DNA of 64,000 nucleotides from Thermococcus onnurineus NA1 (GTDB lineage Archaea > Methanobacteriota_B > Thermococci > Thermococcales > Thermococcaceae): positions 1,488,001 through 1,552,000 of the forward strand of contig NC_011529.1 in the NCBI RefSeq assembly GCF_000018365.1. The letters are read 5' to 3'. A program made the translations under genes and the position numbers. The notes under the pieces are model-generated. The model made no database searches. It was given only the letters and a program-made list of their open reading frames with translations, and was not told the DNA's origin. Positions within the stretch are counted from its first letter, which is position 1. Each line of letters starts with the position of its first letter. Positions 28,653 through 38,072 of the stretch are shown in pieces.

Positions 28653-29927
28653 ATGAGCATCCTAATCAAGAACGGCTACGTGGTTTACGGCGAGAACCTT
28701 GAAGTTATCAAAGCGGACGTCCTCATCGAGAGTAATAAAATAGTGGAGGTTGCCAAAAACATCAACAAGAGCGCCGACACTGTCATAGACGCCAAGGGAA
28801 AAGTTGTTTCTCCAGGCTTCGTCAACCTGCATACCCACTCTCCAATGGGGCTCTTCCGCGGCCTCGCCGACGATCTGCCGTTGATGGACTGGCTCCAGGA
28901 CCACATCTGGCCGAAAGAGGCTAAGCTGACAAGGGAGTACACCAAAGTCGGCGCTTACCTTGGCGCGCTGGAGATGATAAAAAGCGGAACAACGACGTTT
29001 TTGGATATGTACTTCTTCATGGACGCGGTCGCCGAGGTGACCCTCGAAAGCGGTCTGAGGGGATATCTGAGCTACGGCATGATCGACCTGGGCGACCCTG
29101 AGAAGACGGAGAAGGAGGTAAATGAAGCTCTCAGGATAATGAAATTCATAGAGGGACTTGACTCAGATAGAGTTCACTTCGTCTTCGGGCCGCACGCCCC
29201 GTATACCTGCTCGATAGCCCTCCTTAAAGAGGTCAGGAGACTCGCGAATGAACACGGCAAGCTCATAACCATCCACGTCAGCGAAACAATGGCCGAGATA
29301 GGTCAGATCTCCGAACGCTATGGCAAGAGCCCGGTGGTTCTGCTTGACGACATCGGTTTCTTTGGAAGGGATGTCATAATAGCTCATGGCGTCTGGCTAG
29401 ACAGCAGAGACATACAGATTCTGGCGAGACACGGCGTTACCGTCGCCCACAACCCTGCGAGCAACATGAAGCTCGCCAGCGGCGTTATGCCCCTTCAGAG
29501 GCTTCTTAATGCGGGCGTTAACGTCGGCCTTGGTACTGACGGTTCAGCGAGCAACAACAACCTCGACATGCTTGACGAGATGAAGCTTGCGGCTCTCCTC
29601 CATAAGGTTCACAACCTCGACCCCACCGTTGCCGATGCAGAGACCGTCTTCAGAATGGCGACCGTTAACGGTGCGAGGGCACTCGGGCTCAAGGCAGGCA
29701 TAATCAAGGAGGGCTACTTGGCCGACATCGCGATAATCGACTTCAACAAGCCTCACCTGAGGCCGATTAATAACGTCATCAGCCACTTGGTTTACTCCGC
29801 CAACGGCAATGACGTCGAGACAACTATAGTGGACGGAAAAGTTTTAATGCTGGATCGGGAATTATTCACTTTGGATGAGGAGAAAATCCTTAATGATGCC
29901 GAACGGGTGATCGGTGAGCTAACATGA
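28653..29927 (+). CDS. mtaD: MTA/S-adenosylhomocysteine deaminase (amidohydrolase)
   Basis: 424 aa. Metal-dependent amidohydrolase deaminating methylthioadenosine or SAH. Ligands and motifs: NLHTHSPMGLFRGLADD (HxH), FGPHAPYTCS, ITIHVSET, IAHGVW, HNPASNMKLASG and GLGTDGSASNN (catalytic Asp). The family also contains guanine and chlorohydrolase types, but the PHAPYTCS and DLPLMDWL features fit MTA/SAH deaminase, and mtnP is nearby. The ATG at 28653 follows GGGTGGTAG; the GTG at 28644 is rejected. It overlaps the next gene by 4 bp (ATGA). Confidence 0.88.
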   Translation: MSILIKNGYVVYGENLEVIKADVLIESNKIVEVAKNINKSADTVIDAKGKVVSPGFVNLHTHSPMGLFRGLADDLPLMDWLQDHIWPKEAKLTREYTKVGAYLGALEMIKSGTTTFLDMYFFMDAVAEVTLESGLRGYLSYGMIDLGDPEKTEKEVNEALRIMKFIEGLDSDRVHFVFGPHAPYTCSIALLKEVRRLANEHGKLITIHVSETMAEIGQISERYGKSPVVLLDDIGFFGRDVIIAHGVWLDSRDIQILARHGVTVAHNPASNMKLASGVMPLQRLLNAGVNVGLGTDGSASNNNLDMLDEMKLAALLHKVHNLDPTVADAETVFRMATVNGARALGLKAGIIKEGYLADIAIIDFNKPHLRPINNVISHLVYSANGNDVETTIVDGKVLMLDRELFTLDEEKILNDAERVIGELT

Positions 29928-30883
29928 TGGAGCTCGTCTTTGGGGTTGCTCTTATCGTTTCATATGTTCTCCTTTTCTATAATTACCACGTTACTGGGCG
30001 GAAGGCATTAGCTTACTACGCGCTCGCATGGTTCAGCCTTTCTGTTCACTTCTTCGTCCCGAGGGAATCTGTGTACATCGTAGGTCTGGCATTTTTTGCG
30101 TTCCTCGTTTGGCTTGGGAATCTCCGCGCCTCGGAAGAGCTCCTCTGTAATATCTCCTATGTCCGTGAGCTAAGATATTTTTCTGCTGTCCCTCTAGCAG
30201 GGCTGATATTCCTGTTTCCTGAGCATATGACGTACTCCATGGTTGTTTTGGCGGGAAGTGTGGCTTTTTCAGGGGTTTACCTCCTCCTTACCAGAAACGA
30301 ATCTCTCAGACTAATGGGTATCTTGGAGATGGCTTTTGCCGCCATCGTCTTTTTGAGGGGCTACTACTTTACTAACCAGTATATAGGTCTCGTTACCGCT
30401 GTCTTTGCTGTTGTTCTAGCGTACGTTTCAATAAAGACGTTCCTCGATAGTTCTTTTATCGGTGAATTTGAGCTCTCTGATGTTAAACTCGAGCTCAAAA
30501 ACGGCCTTACAATGATGCCTTCTGTTCCCGATGACATCTTGGAAGGAGCACTCGTATTTTCTAGGGTACATAAGGACGGATCGAACTGGTTCTGGATAAC
30601 CAAGTTGTCAGAAGAGCGTGCAATAAGTCCTACGAACCTGGCCAAGATGCTTGATATGGCCGTTAAGTTCATGAAAAGTGCATCTGATCTGGGAAAGAAT
30701 GCTGTCATCGTCATAGACGGGCTTGAGTACCTAATCTTAGAGAATGGTTTTGCTCCGGTGATGAAGTTTTTGTCCGCGCTGAGGGATTACTCACTTCTGA
30801 ATGGGGCAACGGTAATATTGATTGGTGACGACTCTTTTCTTGGTGAGAGGGAGAGACGGATTCTTAGGAAGCTTTTTGACTGA
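29924..30883 (+). CDS. multi-pass membrane protein with C-terminal DUF835 domain
   Basis: 319 aa. Five or six N-terminal transmembrane helices (residues about 3-165), then a cytoplasmic DUF835 domain: LKNGLTMMPS, LEGALVFSRVHKDGSNWFWITKLSEE, FMKSASDLGKNAVIVIDGLEYLILENGF and FLSALRDYSLLNGATVILIGDD (landmarks). A paralogue at 4817-5608 has fewer helices. The ATG overlaps the mtaD stop, with GGTGAG just before, so the two are translationally coupled. DUF835 proteins in this order are often called KaiC-like or regulatory, but no function is established. Confidence 0.75.
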   Translation: MMELVFGVALIVSYVLLFYNYHVTGRKALAYYALAWFSLSVHFFVPRESVYIVGLAFFAFLVWLGNLRASEELLCNISYVRELRYFSAVPLAGLIFLFPEHMTYSMVVLAGSVAFSGVYLLLTRNESLRLMGILEMAFAAIVFLRGYYFTNQYIGLVTAVFAVVLAYVSIKTFLDSSFIGEFELSDVKLELKNGLTMMPSVPDDILEGALVFSRVHKDGSNWFWITKLSEERAISPTNLAKMLDMAVKFMKSASDLGKNAVIVIDGLEYLILENGFAPVMKFLSALRDYSLLNGATVILIGDDSFLGERERRILRKLFD

Positions 30884-30893
30884 GGTGGGGGGT

Positions 30894-31451
30894 ATGGTCT
30901 CCTTTGGGGTTGTTATGGGGGACATTACCCGCTTTCCTGCTGAGGCGATAGTTAATGCAGCCAACCGCTATCTGGAGCACGGTGGCGGCGTTGCTTACGC
31001 AATAGCCAAAGCGGCCGCCGGTGATGTTCGTGAGTATATACGGATAAGTAAGGAAGCGATGCATGAACAGCTCGGGAAGGACTCCATCGAGCACGGCGAG
31101 GTCGTTGTAACACCGGCGTTGGGGTTGGAGCGATACGGGATTAAGTACGTCATTCACGCGGTTGGTCCCTACTGCGGCGGTCGCTGGGATGAGGATAAAA
31201 AGGAAAAGCTGAGGAAGGCTATACTCGGCGCTCTGAGGAAGGCAGAGGAACTTGGCGTCAAAACGATAGCCTTTCCGGCGATAAGTGCGGGAATCTACGG
31301 CTGTCCCCTTGAGGGAGTCGTGAGAACCTTCCAGGAGACAGTGGAAGAGTTCTCACAGGAAGCGAAGAGTCTGGAGAAAGTCTACCTTGTGCTCTATTCG
31401 GAGAGGGACTATGATAGGGCCAGAGCGGTGCTCGAAAATGGCGATCATTGA
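30894..31451 (+). CDS. macro-domain (ADP-ribose-binding/hydrolase) protein
   Basis: 185 aa. Single macro domain: [37 protein letters not shown]-like N-terminus ([15 protein letters not shown]), [20 protein letters not shown] and [17 protein letters not shown]. The Asn and the two Gly-rich loops that bind ADP-ribose are intact. Such proteins remove or bind ADP-ribose or O-acetyl-ADP-ribose. The ATG at 30894 follows GAGGTGGGG; an upstream in-frame GTG at 30822 lies inside the previous gene. Its end overlaps the start of the broken ABC ATPase by 14 bp. Confidence 0.9.
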   Translation: [185 protein letters not shown]

Positions 31452-32119
31452 AGTTGAACGCCTGACGAAGCGCTCTCCTACCCCAGGAGGTCAGAGCGCA
31501 CTTCTACACCCTCACGCCGAGGGAGTACATATACCACTACCTCAGAATGCGCGGCCTTCCGGGGGGCGAAGCGAGGGCAAAGGCCAGCGAGTGGTTGGAA
31601 AAGCTTAACATCTATTACGCGGACAGGCCGATGGTCGAGCTCTCCGGTGGGATGGCTAGGAAGGCCCTACTCGCGATGGTTCTGGCCTATGACGCCGAGC
31701 TCTACTTTCTCGACGAGCCGACGGTTGGTCTCGACCCCTCTGCGAGATTCGAGCTCTGGGACGTTCTGAGGGAGAAGTCCGAAAACGCCACGATTTTTCT
31801 AACAAGCCACTACGTGGACGGGATCTCCAGGGTATGCGATGAGGTGATACTCCTCAAGAGGCGGGTTCTCCTGAAGGGGAGGCCAGAGGAAATAGCCAGG
31901 CTCTACCTTCCGCACTTCAGGAAGAAGGTGGTGCTCTTTGAGAGCTTTGAGCTGGAGGGCTTCACATCGAAGCGCGCCGGGAGGTACACCTTCGTCTACC
32001 CTGCGAGCGAGACCGAGCTGAGGGAGCTTGAAGGCCTTCTCCTTGATAGGGGCGTTCCCTTCAGGGTGGAGGAACTAACAATCGAGGATCTCTTCTTACT
32101 GGGGTGGGAGCATGATTAG
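31438..32119 (+). pseudogene. ABC transporter ATPase with internal deletion and frameshift (no Walker A)
   Basis: The start is normal (ATG at 31438, MAIIEVERLTKRS), but at about 31472 the sequence jumps, one frame away, to LPQEVRAHFYTLTPREYIYHY, the Q-loop region. From there it reads on intact to 32119 with signature LSGGMARKAL, Walker B LYFLDEPTVGLD and the H-loop TSHYVDG. About 80 codons with the Walker A loop are missing, so the product cannot bind ATP normally and translation from the native start fails. A truncated protein from the ATG at 31547 is possible. The cognate permease follows. Confidence 0.85.
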
Positions 32120-32819
32120 CATGCTGGAATACTACGCGAGGGCCTTAACTAAAAACCGCTCCTCTCTCATCAGCTTCGCGATTCAGCCGCTCTCGTTTAT
32201 CTTCCTCTTGACAGTCATCAGCGGTGGACGGCCCCTTCCGAACGCTCTAATCGGTGCGATGGTGAGCTTTATCGCCGGCGTCGGAATAGCTGACCTGGCC
32301 ATAGAGTTGGCAGGTCTTAAAACCCGCTCGAAGTTCTACGACATTCTCATGACTCTCCCAGTGCATCCACTCAAACTGGGACTCGGCATCTCCATTGGAA
32401 TGAGCCTTCCCGCGCTACCTTACCTGGTTCTGCTGGTTCTATCCTTGGCTTACCTCGAAGGTCTGTCGTTCCCCAAAGTCCTCTCGCTCCTCGCGGCTCT
32501 CGCCCTGCTATGGCTCTGGAGCGTCTTCGTAGGTCTTTACCTCGGGGTGAAGCTGAAGGAGCCCATCGTTATTATACGCGCCTCAAACATAGCGCTAACG
32601 CTCCTCACGGTCTTCCTGCCCGTTTACTATCCCGTCGAGGTCTTGCCGAGCGTTCTCCAAAAGCCTTTACTACTGTTCCCCACGAGTGCCGCTGCCTACC
32701 TCATAAGGTCACTCTACGAGCCCCTGCCTTACTGGAAGCTCTCCCTCGCCGCTCTGCTCATGTGGGCTGCCCTCTCTGGAATGATGGCTTTTTGGGAGGG
32801 GATTTTCAGGGAGGAGTAG
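32112..32819 (+). CDS. ABC-2 type permease
   Basis: 235 aa with six transmembrane helices in the ABC-2 pattern (LISFAIQPLSFIFLLTVISGG; FYDILMTLPVHPLKLGLGISIGM; AALALLWLWSVFVGLYLGV; VFLPVYYPVEVLPSVLQKPLLLFPTSAAAYLIR as landmarks). This is the membrane partner of the upstream ATPase and overlaps it by 8 bp, with GGGGTGGGAGC before the ATG. The permease frame is intact while the ATPase is broken, so the system is probably inactive or uses another ATPase. The substrate is unknown (drug or lipid export is common for the family). Confidence 0.8.
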   Translation: MISMLEYYARALTKNRSSLISFAIQPLSFIFLLTVISGGRPLPNALIGAMVSFIAGVGIADLAIELAGLKTRSKFYDILMTLPVHPLKLGLGISIGMSLPALPYLVLLVLSLAYLEGLSFPKVLSLLAALALLWLWSVFVGLYLGVKLKEPIVIIRASNIALTLLTVFLPVYYPVEVLPSVLQKPLLLFPTSAAAYLIRSLYEPLPYWKLSLAALLMWAALSGMMAFWEGIFREE

Positions 32820-32989
32820 TTGTCCTAACTCTGGAATTGGAATTGTTGAATGGACACTTAAGAAGAATCTTTAAAGTGTCTATTCTGTTCTATGCTCGGA
32901 AAATTATAAAAAGCCTCGATACTTTTGTACTTCCTTTTATGAGATACTTTTTTAAGTATTTTTGGAGTATTAATTGAGAGGTGTTTGCT

Positions 32990-35023
32990 ATGAGACGGAT
33001 AGTGATTGTTTCTCTAATTATTGCGTTTATAATTCCGGGTGTCTTCGCTGGCTTATTGTCACAGGTTTTTCAGATGGAATTAGAAAATGGTGGAAAAATG
33101 GAGGCAATTGTAATGCATGATAGATATCTAGTGTTTCATGTTGACAATGGAGCATCTCCCTCTTATTTGGAAATACTGGATCTTGAGACCAACAGGACTG
33201 TTTTTGAGGATATATATCTCGGTTATGGGTTTGGTAGCTTCTTGATAACTCCTGATAGTCGGTATGTAGTATTTGATATCAACAATAGAGTGTACGTTTA
33301 TGAAAACGACCCCTGGGGATATTCAGTCAGGTCCACTTTTTCTCTTGAGGGTGTTCGTCTAAATTCTTTTAGTAATTATTTATTCTTTATCCCAGACACT
33401 AAAGAACTAATTGTGTTCGTTTCTGAGTGGGTTAACTCAAGCATTGGATACAAATCCTGGTTGTTTGTTACAGATATTAATGGCAATATTGCCTTCAAAA
33501 AGAATGTTTATTGGGTGAGATGGGCCTATACTGACGGTGAGAACGTGTATTTCATTGATACGGATGTTCGAACGGAGGAGTCCCGTTTTGTAGTGCTGTC
33601 TCTTAATGGCTACAACAATTACTCTATTTCTTTGGGTAAATTGATAGTTCCCCAAGTCCTCCCTGTGAATGATTCCTGTGAGTCAGTTCAGAGTGCTGGT
33701 GAAAGTAATACTCCTTATTTTGTAATCTATGGAGTGCCATTCAACACTGGGTTGGGAAATTATATAACCTGCATTCGCGTTGATCAAGAGGGCATCGATG
33801 TGGTTTACAATTCGAAGTATATTGATTGGGAAATTCGCGATCTCGTTTTTACCAATGGTTCGTTCTATGCTCTTGCACGGGAGAGTGGGGTCTCTTTGGG
33901 ACAACTTCGAGTGGTTAGGTTCAATTGGGATTTTTCTAGTCCAGGAATTCTCTTAAGTGTTCCAGTTCATACTATGAAAGGGTATAGTCCGTCGAGGTAT
34001 GATATTGCCGTTCTTGATGGATATCTTGTTATTGCACTAGGTTTGATAAACTGGGGGACAAGGGAAGGAGTTGGATGGATAGGGGTTGTTGATCCATCCA
34101 GTGGTGTTTTACTTTGGGATCAGTATTTGGAATCTCTAAATGGTATTGTAGAACCGAAGATTTATGGCCATTATGTGGTATGGAATCCTCCTAGCATAGT
34201 GGGTATTCCAGATAATAGGTTCTATGTTTACTCTATTGATTTGTCTAATTTGCCCTCTTTTGTTGAGGTCTGGGCTCCAGTTACTTCTAGGGTGTATCTT
34301 GATGGTGTCTTTGTAGGTGAGACACCTTTGAGGCTTAATGTGTCGCCTGGAATTCACACGTTTAGGATTGTTGAGGAGCTGTACTACCCATATAACATCA
34401 CTTTGAATGTTGAATCTGGCAGAGGCTATCTCTTGGATGCTGACCTCCGACCTCTTGAGGGGGTTTTATCGGTGCTATCTTCACCAGAGGCAATCGTTAT
34501 CATTGATGGACATGGGAATTTCACAGCACCGTTTAACCTAACACTTGCTCCTGGAAAATACTTGCTGAAGTTTCAATCTGCAGAGTATCCAGAGCAGTAT
34601 ATGACTATTACAAAAATAGTTCAAGTTTTTTCAAATCGGACGACAGTTGTTTCAGTAAGTTTGCCACTTGTCTATTCAAATCTTACAATAATGAGCTCAC
34701 CACAAGGTGCTAGAATTATCCTAAATGGCTCTGAGGTTGGGATTACACCGATGAGTGTTCTCCTTAAGCCCGGATTATATAACATATCACTTCAGCTTGA
34801 AGGATACAAACCCTTTAGTACTGCTATTGATCTCAGGAGCAGAGAGTTCACGATTAACGCGACTCTTGAAAGGCTTCTTTTAAACAATACTGCTCATCAA
34901 GAACTCGCAGATCGAGAACACAATACATCTTCAAAAGAGACGCCCTCTGGGAACACAATATGTGGGCCTGCCTTTCTAGTATCTCTCTTGTTAATAATGA
35001 CTTTCCTTGGACGTCGTTTCTAA
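32990..35023 (+). CDS. CGP-CTERM cell-surface protein with PEGA repeats
   Basis: 677 aa. A signal peptide (IVIVSLIIAFIIPGVFAG) leads a long beta-propeller-like region (about 30-420) with many sequons. Three PEGA-type beta domains follow (SRVYLDGVFVGETPLRL; VIIDGHGNFTAPFNLTLAPGKY; ARIILNGSEVGITPMSVLLKPG). The end is CGPAFLVSLLLIMTFLGRRF, a CGP-CTERM sorting signal, which in Thermococcales is cut near Cys and lipid-anchored. Base composition is visibly more A+T-rich than its neighbours, with a long A+T-rich leader; it may be acquired. The ATG at 32990 follows GAGGTG. It follows the broken ABC operon on the same strand. Confidence 0.85.
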   Translation: MRRIVIVSLIIAFIIPGVFAGLLSQVFQMELENGGKMEAIVMHDRYLVFHVDNGASPSYLEILDLETNRTVFEDIYLGYGFGSFLITPDSRYVVFDINNRVYVYENDPWGYSVRSTFSLEGVRLNSFSNYLFFIPDTKELIVFVSEWVNSSIGYKSWLFVTDINGNIAFKKNVYWVRWAYTDGENVYFIDTDVRTEESRFVVLSLNGYNNYSISLGKLIVPQVLPVNDSCESVQSAGESNTPYFVIYGVPFNTGLGNYITCIRVDQEGIDVVYNSKYIDWEIRDLVFTNGSFYALARESGVSLGQLRVVRFNWDFSSPGILLSVPVHTMKGYSPSRYDIAVLDGYLVIALGLINWGTREGVGWIGVVDPSSGVLLWDQYLESLNGIVEPKIYGHYVVWNPPSIVGIPDNRFYVYSIDLSNLPSFVEVWAPVTSRVYLDGVFVGETPLRLNVSPGIHTFRIVEELYYPYNITLNVESGRGYLLDADLRPLEGVLSVLSSPEAIVIIDGHGNFTAPFNLTLAPGKYLLKFQSAEYPEQYMTITKIVQVFSNRTTVVSVSLPLVYSNLTIMSSPQGARIILNGSEVGITPMSVLLKPGLYNISLQLEGYKPFSTAIDLRSREFTINATLERLLLNNTAHQELADREHNTSSKETPSGNTICGPAFLVSLLLIMTFLGRRF

Positions 35024-35065
35024 AATCCTTTTAAGTTTTGTTTTCTATTTCATTAAGGTGAGACC

Positions 35066-36508
35066 ATGAGAATCGAGGACGTTTACATCTGGGACATCAA
35101 CGCCAAGTGGCTTGGAATCTCACCCTTCCAGCTCATGGAAAATGCTGGCGCTGGAGTTGCCAGAACGATTGAGGAAAAGTTTGGGAAAGGCCTCAAGGTA
35201 GCCGTCTTCTCTGGAACTGGCAACAACGGCGGCGACGGCTTTGTTGCCGCTCGGCATCTCAGCTTCGAGAACGATGTTACTCTCTTTCTCATAGGCGATG
35301 AGGCTAAGATACGGAGTGAGGAAGCTAAGCATAACTGGGAAATCCTGAAGGGCCTCGACTTCGTGAGAATCAAGATCCTCAAGGACTCGACATACATTAA
35401 GGCCCTCGATTTGTCTGGCTTCGATGTCATAGTAGATGCCCTTCTTGGAGCCGGCACAAAGGGCGAGCCGCGCGAGCCGATACGCTCGGCCATCGAGAAG
35501 ATAAACGAATACGCCGGAAAGGCCAAGATAGTCAGTGTTGACCTGCCAAGCGGCTACCCATCTGCGGTTCGCGTTAAGGCCGACTTCGCCGTAACATTCC
35601 AGTGGGACAAGGAGGAGTATGATGGCTTCGAGCGCGTTGTGGTTAAGATAGGCTATCCCAAGGAACTCTACCACCTCGTTGGCCCCGGTGATGCGAAGTT
35701 CGCACTCAGAAAGAAGGGCGAGCACAAGGGTCAGAACGGAAGGCTGTTAATAATCGGCGGAAGCGAGGACTACTTCGGCGCGCCCTACTTGGCGGCAAAA
35801 GCTGCTTCATATCTTGTGGACTTGGTTTATTTAGTGATGCCGGAATATCCTGCGAAGCGCATAGCCGACCCGGATATTATTCTAAGGCCAGTCGAAGGAA
35901 AGAACTTCACAAAAGAGCATCTTGAAGAAGTCTTGGCACTGGCAGAAAAGTCTGATGCCGTCATCATAGGGCCTGGCATAGGATTAAGGGAAGAAACTAA
36001 GGAGTTCGTCAGGGAATTTGTAAAGCGCTGCGAAAAGCCTTTAGTCATAGACGCCGACGGCCTAAAGGGCATAGCTGAGGACTTGAGCGTTCTCAAGGGC
36101 AAGACCTTCGTCCTAACTCCCCACGGTGGCGAGTTCAAGGTCCTCTTTGGCGTCAAGCCTGAGGGTTCCTTTCAGGAAAAAGCAGAGCTCGTGAGGGCAA
36201 AGGCAAGGGAAATTGGTGGCGTTATCCTGCTCAAGGGTGCTTACGACGTCATAAGCGACGGAAAAACCTGGAAGTACAACAGAACCGGCAACAGGGGAAT
36301 GACCACCGGAGGAACTGGAGATGTGTTGGCTGGCCTCGTTGGGGCCCTGCTGGCTCTGGGCAACGAGCCGCTAAGGGCCGCTTCCGTTGGCGCCTTCATC
36401 AACGGCCTCGCTGGGGATATGGTGAAGGACGAGCTCGGCGAGAACTTCACCGCTTTGGAGGTTGCCAAAAAGGTGCCGCACGCGGTTAAATGGGTGGTGG
36501 AGTTCTAA
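35066..36508 (+). CDS. nnr: bifunctional NAD(P)HX epimerase/dehydratase
   Basis: 480 aa. Repairs damaged hydrated NADH/NADPH. The N-terminal YjeF epimerase domain (1-210) has MENAGAGVARTI, GTGNNGGDGFVAARHL, DALLGAGTKGEPREPI and SVDLPSGYPS. The C-terminal ribokinase-like dehydratase (about 215-480) has IGGSEDYFGAPYLAAKAA, IGPGIGLREET, VLTPHGGEFKVLFG and the catalytic GMTTGGTGDVLAGLVGALLA (landmark). Full length, both active sites intact. GGTGAGACC precedes the ATG, with a TATA-like region about 30 bp upstream. Confidence 0.94.
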   Translation: MRIEDVYIWDINAKWLGISPFQLMENAGAGVARTIEEKFGKGLKVAVFSGTGNNGGDGFVAARHLSFENDVTLFLIGDEAKIRSEEAKHNWEILKGLDFVRIKILKDSTYIKALDLSGFDVIVDALLGAGTKGEPREPIRSAIEKINEYAGKAKIVSVDLPSGYPSAVRVKADFAVTFQWDKEEYDGFERVVVKIGYPKELYHLVGPGDAKFALRKKGEHKGQNGRLLIIGGSEDYFGAPYLAAKAASYLVDLVYLVMPEYPAKRIADPDIILRPVEGKNFTKEHLEEVLALAEKSDAVIIGPGIGLREETKEFVREFVKRCEKPLVIDADGLKGIAEDLSVLKGKTFVLTPHGGEFKVLFGVKPEGSFQEKAELVRAKAREIGGVILLKGAYDVISDGKTWKYNRTGNRGMTTGGTGDVLAGLVGALLALGNEPLRAASVGAFINGLAGDMVKDELGENFTALEVAKKVPHAVKWVVEF

Positions 36509-36546
36509 TCTTCTTCGTCTTTTTAAATAGGAAAAGAAAACAGAGT
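36509..36546. terminator. convergent T-rich terminators
   Basis: The 38-bp gap between the converging nnr and amylase genes contains CGTCTTTTTAAAT on the plus strand and CTGTTTTCTTTTCC on the minus strand: T-runs that can end archaeal transcription in both directions. Confidence 0.5.
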
Positions 36547-37923
36547 TCAGCCAACACCACAGTAGCTCCAGACGGAGTAGCCGTACTGGCCGTTGGCCGG
36601 GTCGTGGGCCGGGGCTTCAAGGTAGACCCAGCCGCTTGAGTCCACCCACTTGTCAATCCAGCCGCCGAGGTTGCCGGTGTACTCGTGTATGCACGACCCG
36701 GCAAACTTCGGAACGTAGACCCACCTTCCGGCTTTGCTTGAGCCGAGGTTGATATAGGTTATCAGTCCCGGTTTGCTTCCGTAGCCGCTTCTGACGAATA
36801 TCAGCTCGTCGCTGTCGTAGTAGACTATGTCGGTGCTCCCCCCCGCGAGGTTGTCGTGTATCCAGATGAGGTTTATCAGCTTGTCCTTGTTGAGCCACTC
36901 CTCGTAGTCGCGGTAGAATATCATGGGCTGACCCTCGTAGGTGAGGATGAACGCATAAGCTGGATACTTGTTCCAGATTATGTCCGTGTCGTGGTTGGCG
37001 ACGAAGGTCACTGCCTTGAACGGGTCGCGGCTAACTACGGTCTGGCCGTATCTGAGGGCATCGACGAGGGCGGGGATGTTGTTGTTATCGAAGGCCTCGT
37101 CCATCTTGTAGTAGAGCGGGAAGTCAAAGACTTTGGCACCACTGGAGTAAGCCCAGTTGAGAAGGGCGTCGACGTTAGTGTCCCAGTATTCTCCAACGGC
37201 CCAGCCTCCCCAGTAGCTCAGCCACGAGTTAACCACCCACGCCGGGTAGCCCTTGACGTAGTCAAAGCGCCAGGCGTCAATTCCAATGCTCCTGAGGTAA
37301 GCAGCGTAGCTCTCGTTGCTCTTCCACAGCCAGTACTGGTTCCACTCTTTGTCGTGGTCTATGTCGGGGAAACCTCCGAAGGTGCCTTCATCGGCGTAGC
37401 TGACGTCATTGGGATGGAAGTCGAGGTAGCAGGCGGTGTATTTGCCTGAGGCAACACCAGAAAAGTCCGTCCAGGTGTAGTCGTTGACGAAGGGGTTCCA
37501 CTCTAAATCGCCGCCCGCCCTGTGGTTTATGACTATGTCCGCTACCACCTTCATGTTGTAGGCGTGTGCCGTGTTGATTAGGGATATGAGCTCGTCCTTT
37601 GAGCCGAACCTCGTTTCTACCGTTCCCTTCTGGTCATACTCGCCGAGGTCGAAGTAGTCGTATGGATCGTAGCCCATGGAGTAGTTGCCGCTCATGCCTT
37701 TACTCGCCGGAGGTAGCCATATTGCGGCTATGCCCGCTTGTGACCACTCCGGCACCTTGGCTCTTATTGTATCCCACCAAATTCCACCCATTGGCACATC
37801 CCAGTAGAAGGCCTGCATTATGACTCCGCCGTTTTCCAGTGTTTCCGCCCTGGCTGGAACTGCAAACAGGCTCATGGAAATCAGAATGGCCATCAAAACT
37901 GCAACGGCTGCTTTTCTGGCCAT
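36547..37923 (-). CDS. secreted alpha-amylase (GH13)
   Basis: 458 aa. The signal peptide ([20 protein letters not shown]) is followed by a TIM barrel with GH13 motifs: [23 protein letters not shown] (nucleophile Asp), AVGEYWDTN (acid/base Glu) and FVANHDTD (third Asp). It closely resembles the Thermococcus/Pyrococcus extracellular Ca/Zn amylases as I remember them. It hydrolyses starch to maltooligosaccharides outside the cell. The leader carries a TrmBL1/Tgr box downstream of the TATA, so it should be repressed when maltodextrin is absent. GGGTGGTAAC lies before the ATG. Confidence 0.96.
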   Translation of the reverse strand: MARKAAVAVLMAILISMSLFAVPARAETLENGGVIMQAFYWDVPMGGIWWDTIRAKVPEWSQAGIAAIWLPPASKGMSGNYSMGYDPYDYFDLGEYDQKGTVETRFGSKDELISLINTAHAYNMKVVADIVINHRAGGDLEWNPFVNDYTWTDFSGVASGKYTACYLDFHPNDVSYADEGTFGGFPDIDHDKEWNQYWLWKSNESYAAYLRSIGIDAWRFDYVKGYPAWVVNSWLSYWGGWAVGEYWDTNVDALLNWAYSSGAKVFDFPLYYKMDEAFDNNNIPALVDALRYGQTVVSRDPFKAVTFVANHDTDIIWNKYPAYAFILTYEGQPMIFYRDYEEWLNKDKLINLIWIHDNLAGGSTDIVYYDSDELIFVRSGYGSKPGLITYINLGSSKAGRWVYVPKFAGSCIHEYTGNLGGWIDKWVDSSGWVYLEAPAHDPANGQYGYSVWSYCGVG

Positions 37924-37952
37924 GTTACCACCCGGGTAAGCTGCTCACAATA

Positions 37953-37969
37953 TATCACCGATGGTGAAA
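37953..37969 (-). promoter_or_regulatory. TGM box (TrmBL1/Tgr operator) of alpha-amylase
   Basis: TATCAC-CGATG-GTGAAA, one base from the Thermococcales glycolytic motif TATCAC-N5-GTGATA. It lies just downstream of the TATA box AAGTTTAAATA (about 37970-37980, minus strand). In T. kodakarensis that placement goes with repression of sugar-degradation genes. Confidence 0.85.
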
Positions 37970-38072
37970 TATTTAAACTTTGCCGCCAATGTGCATTGGA
38001 GAACCTAATCGTTCATCCACTGGGCGATGAAAATGAAACTTCACGTTTTATCGGGAATGATAAAAAGAAGCC

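Noticed and set aside
30822-30893. Upstream start giving a longer macro-domain protein
   Set aside because: It would lie inside the DUF835 gene, and the ATG at 30894 has a strong GAGGTGGGG before it.
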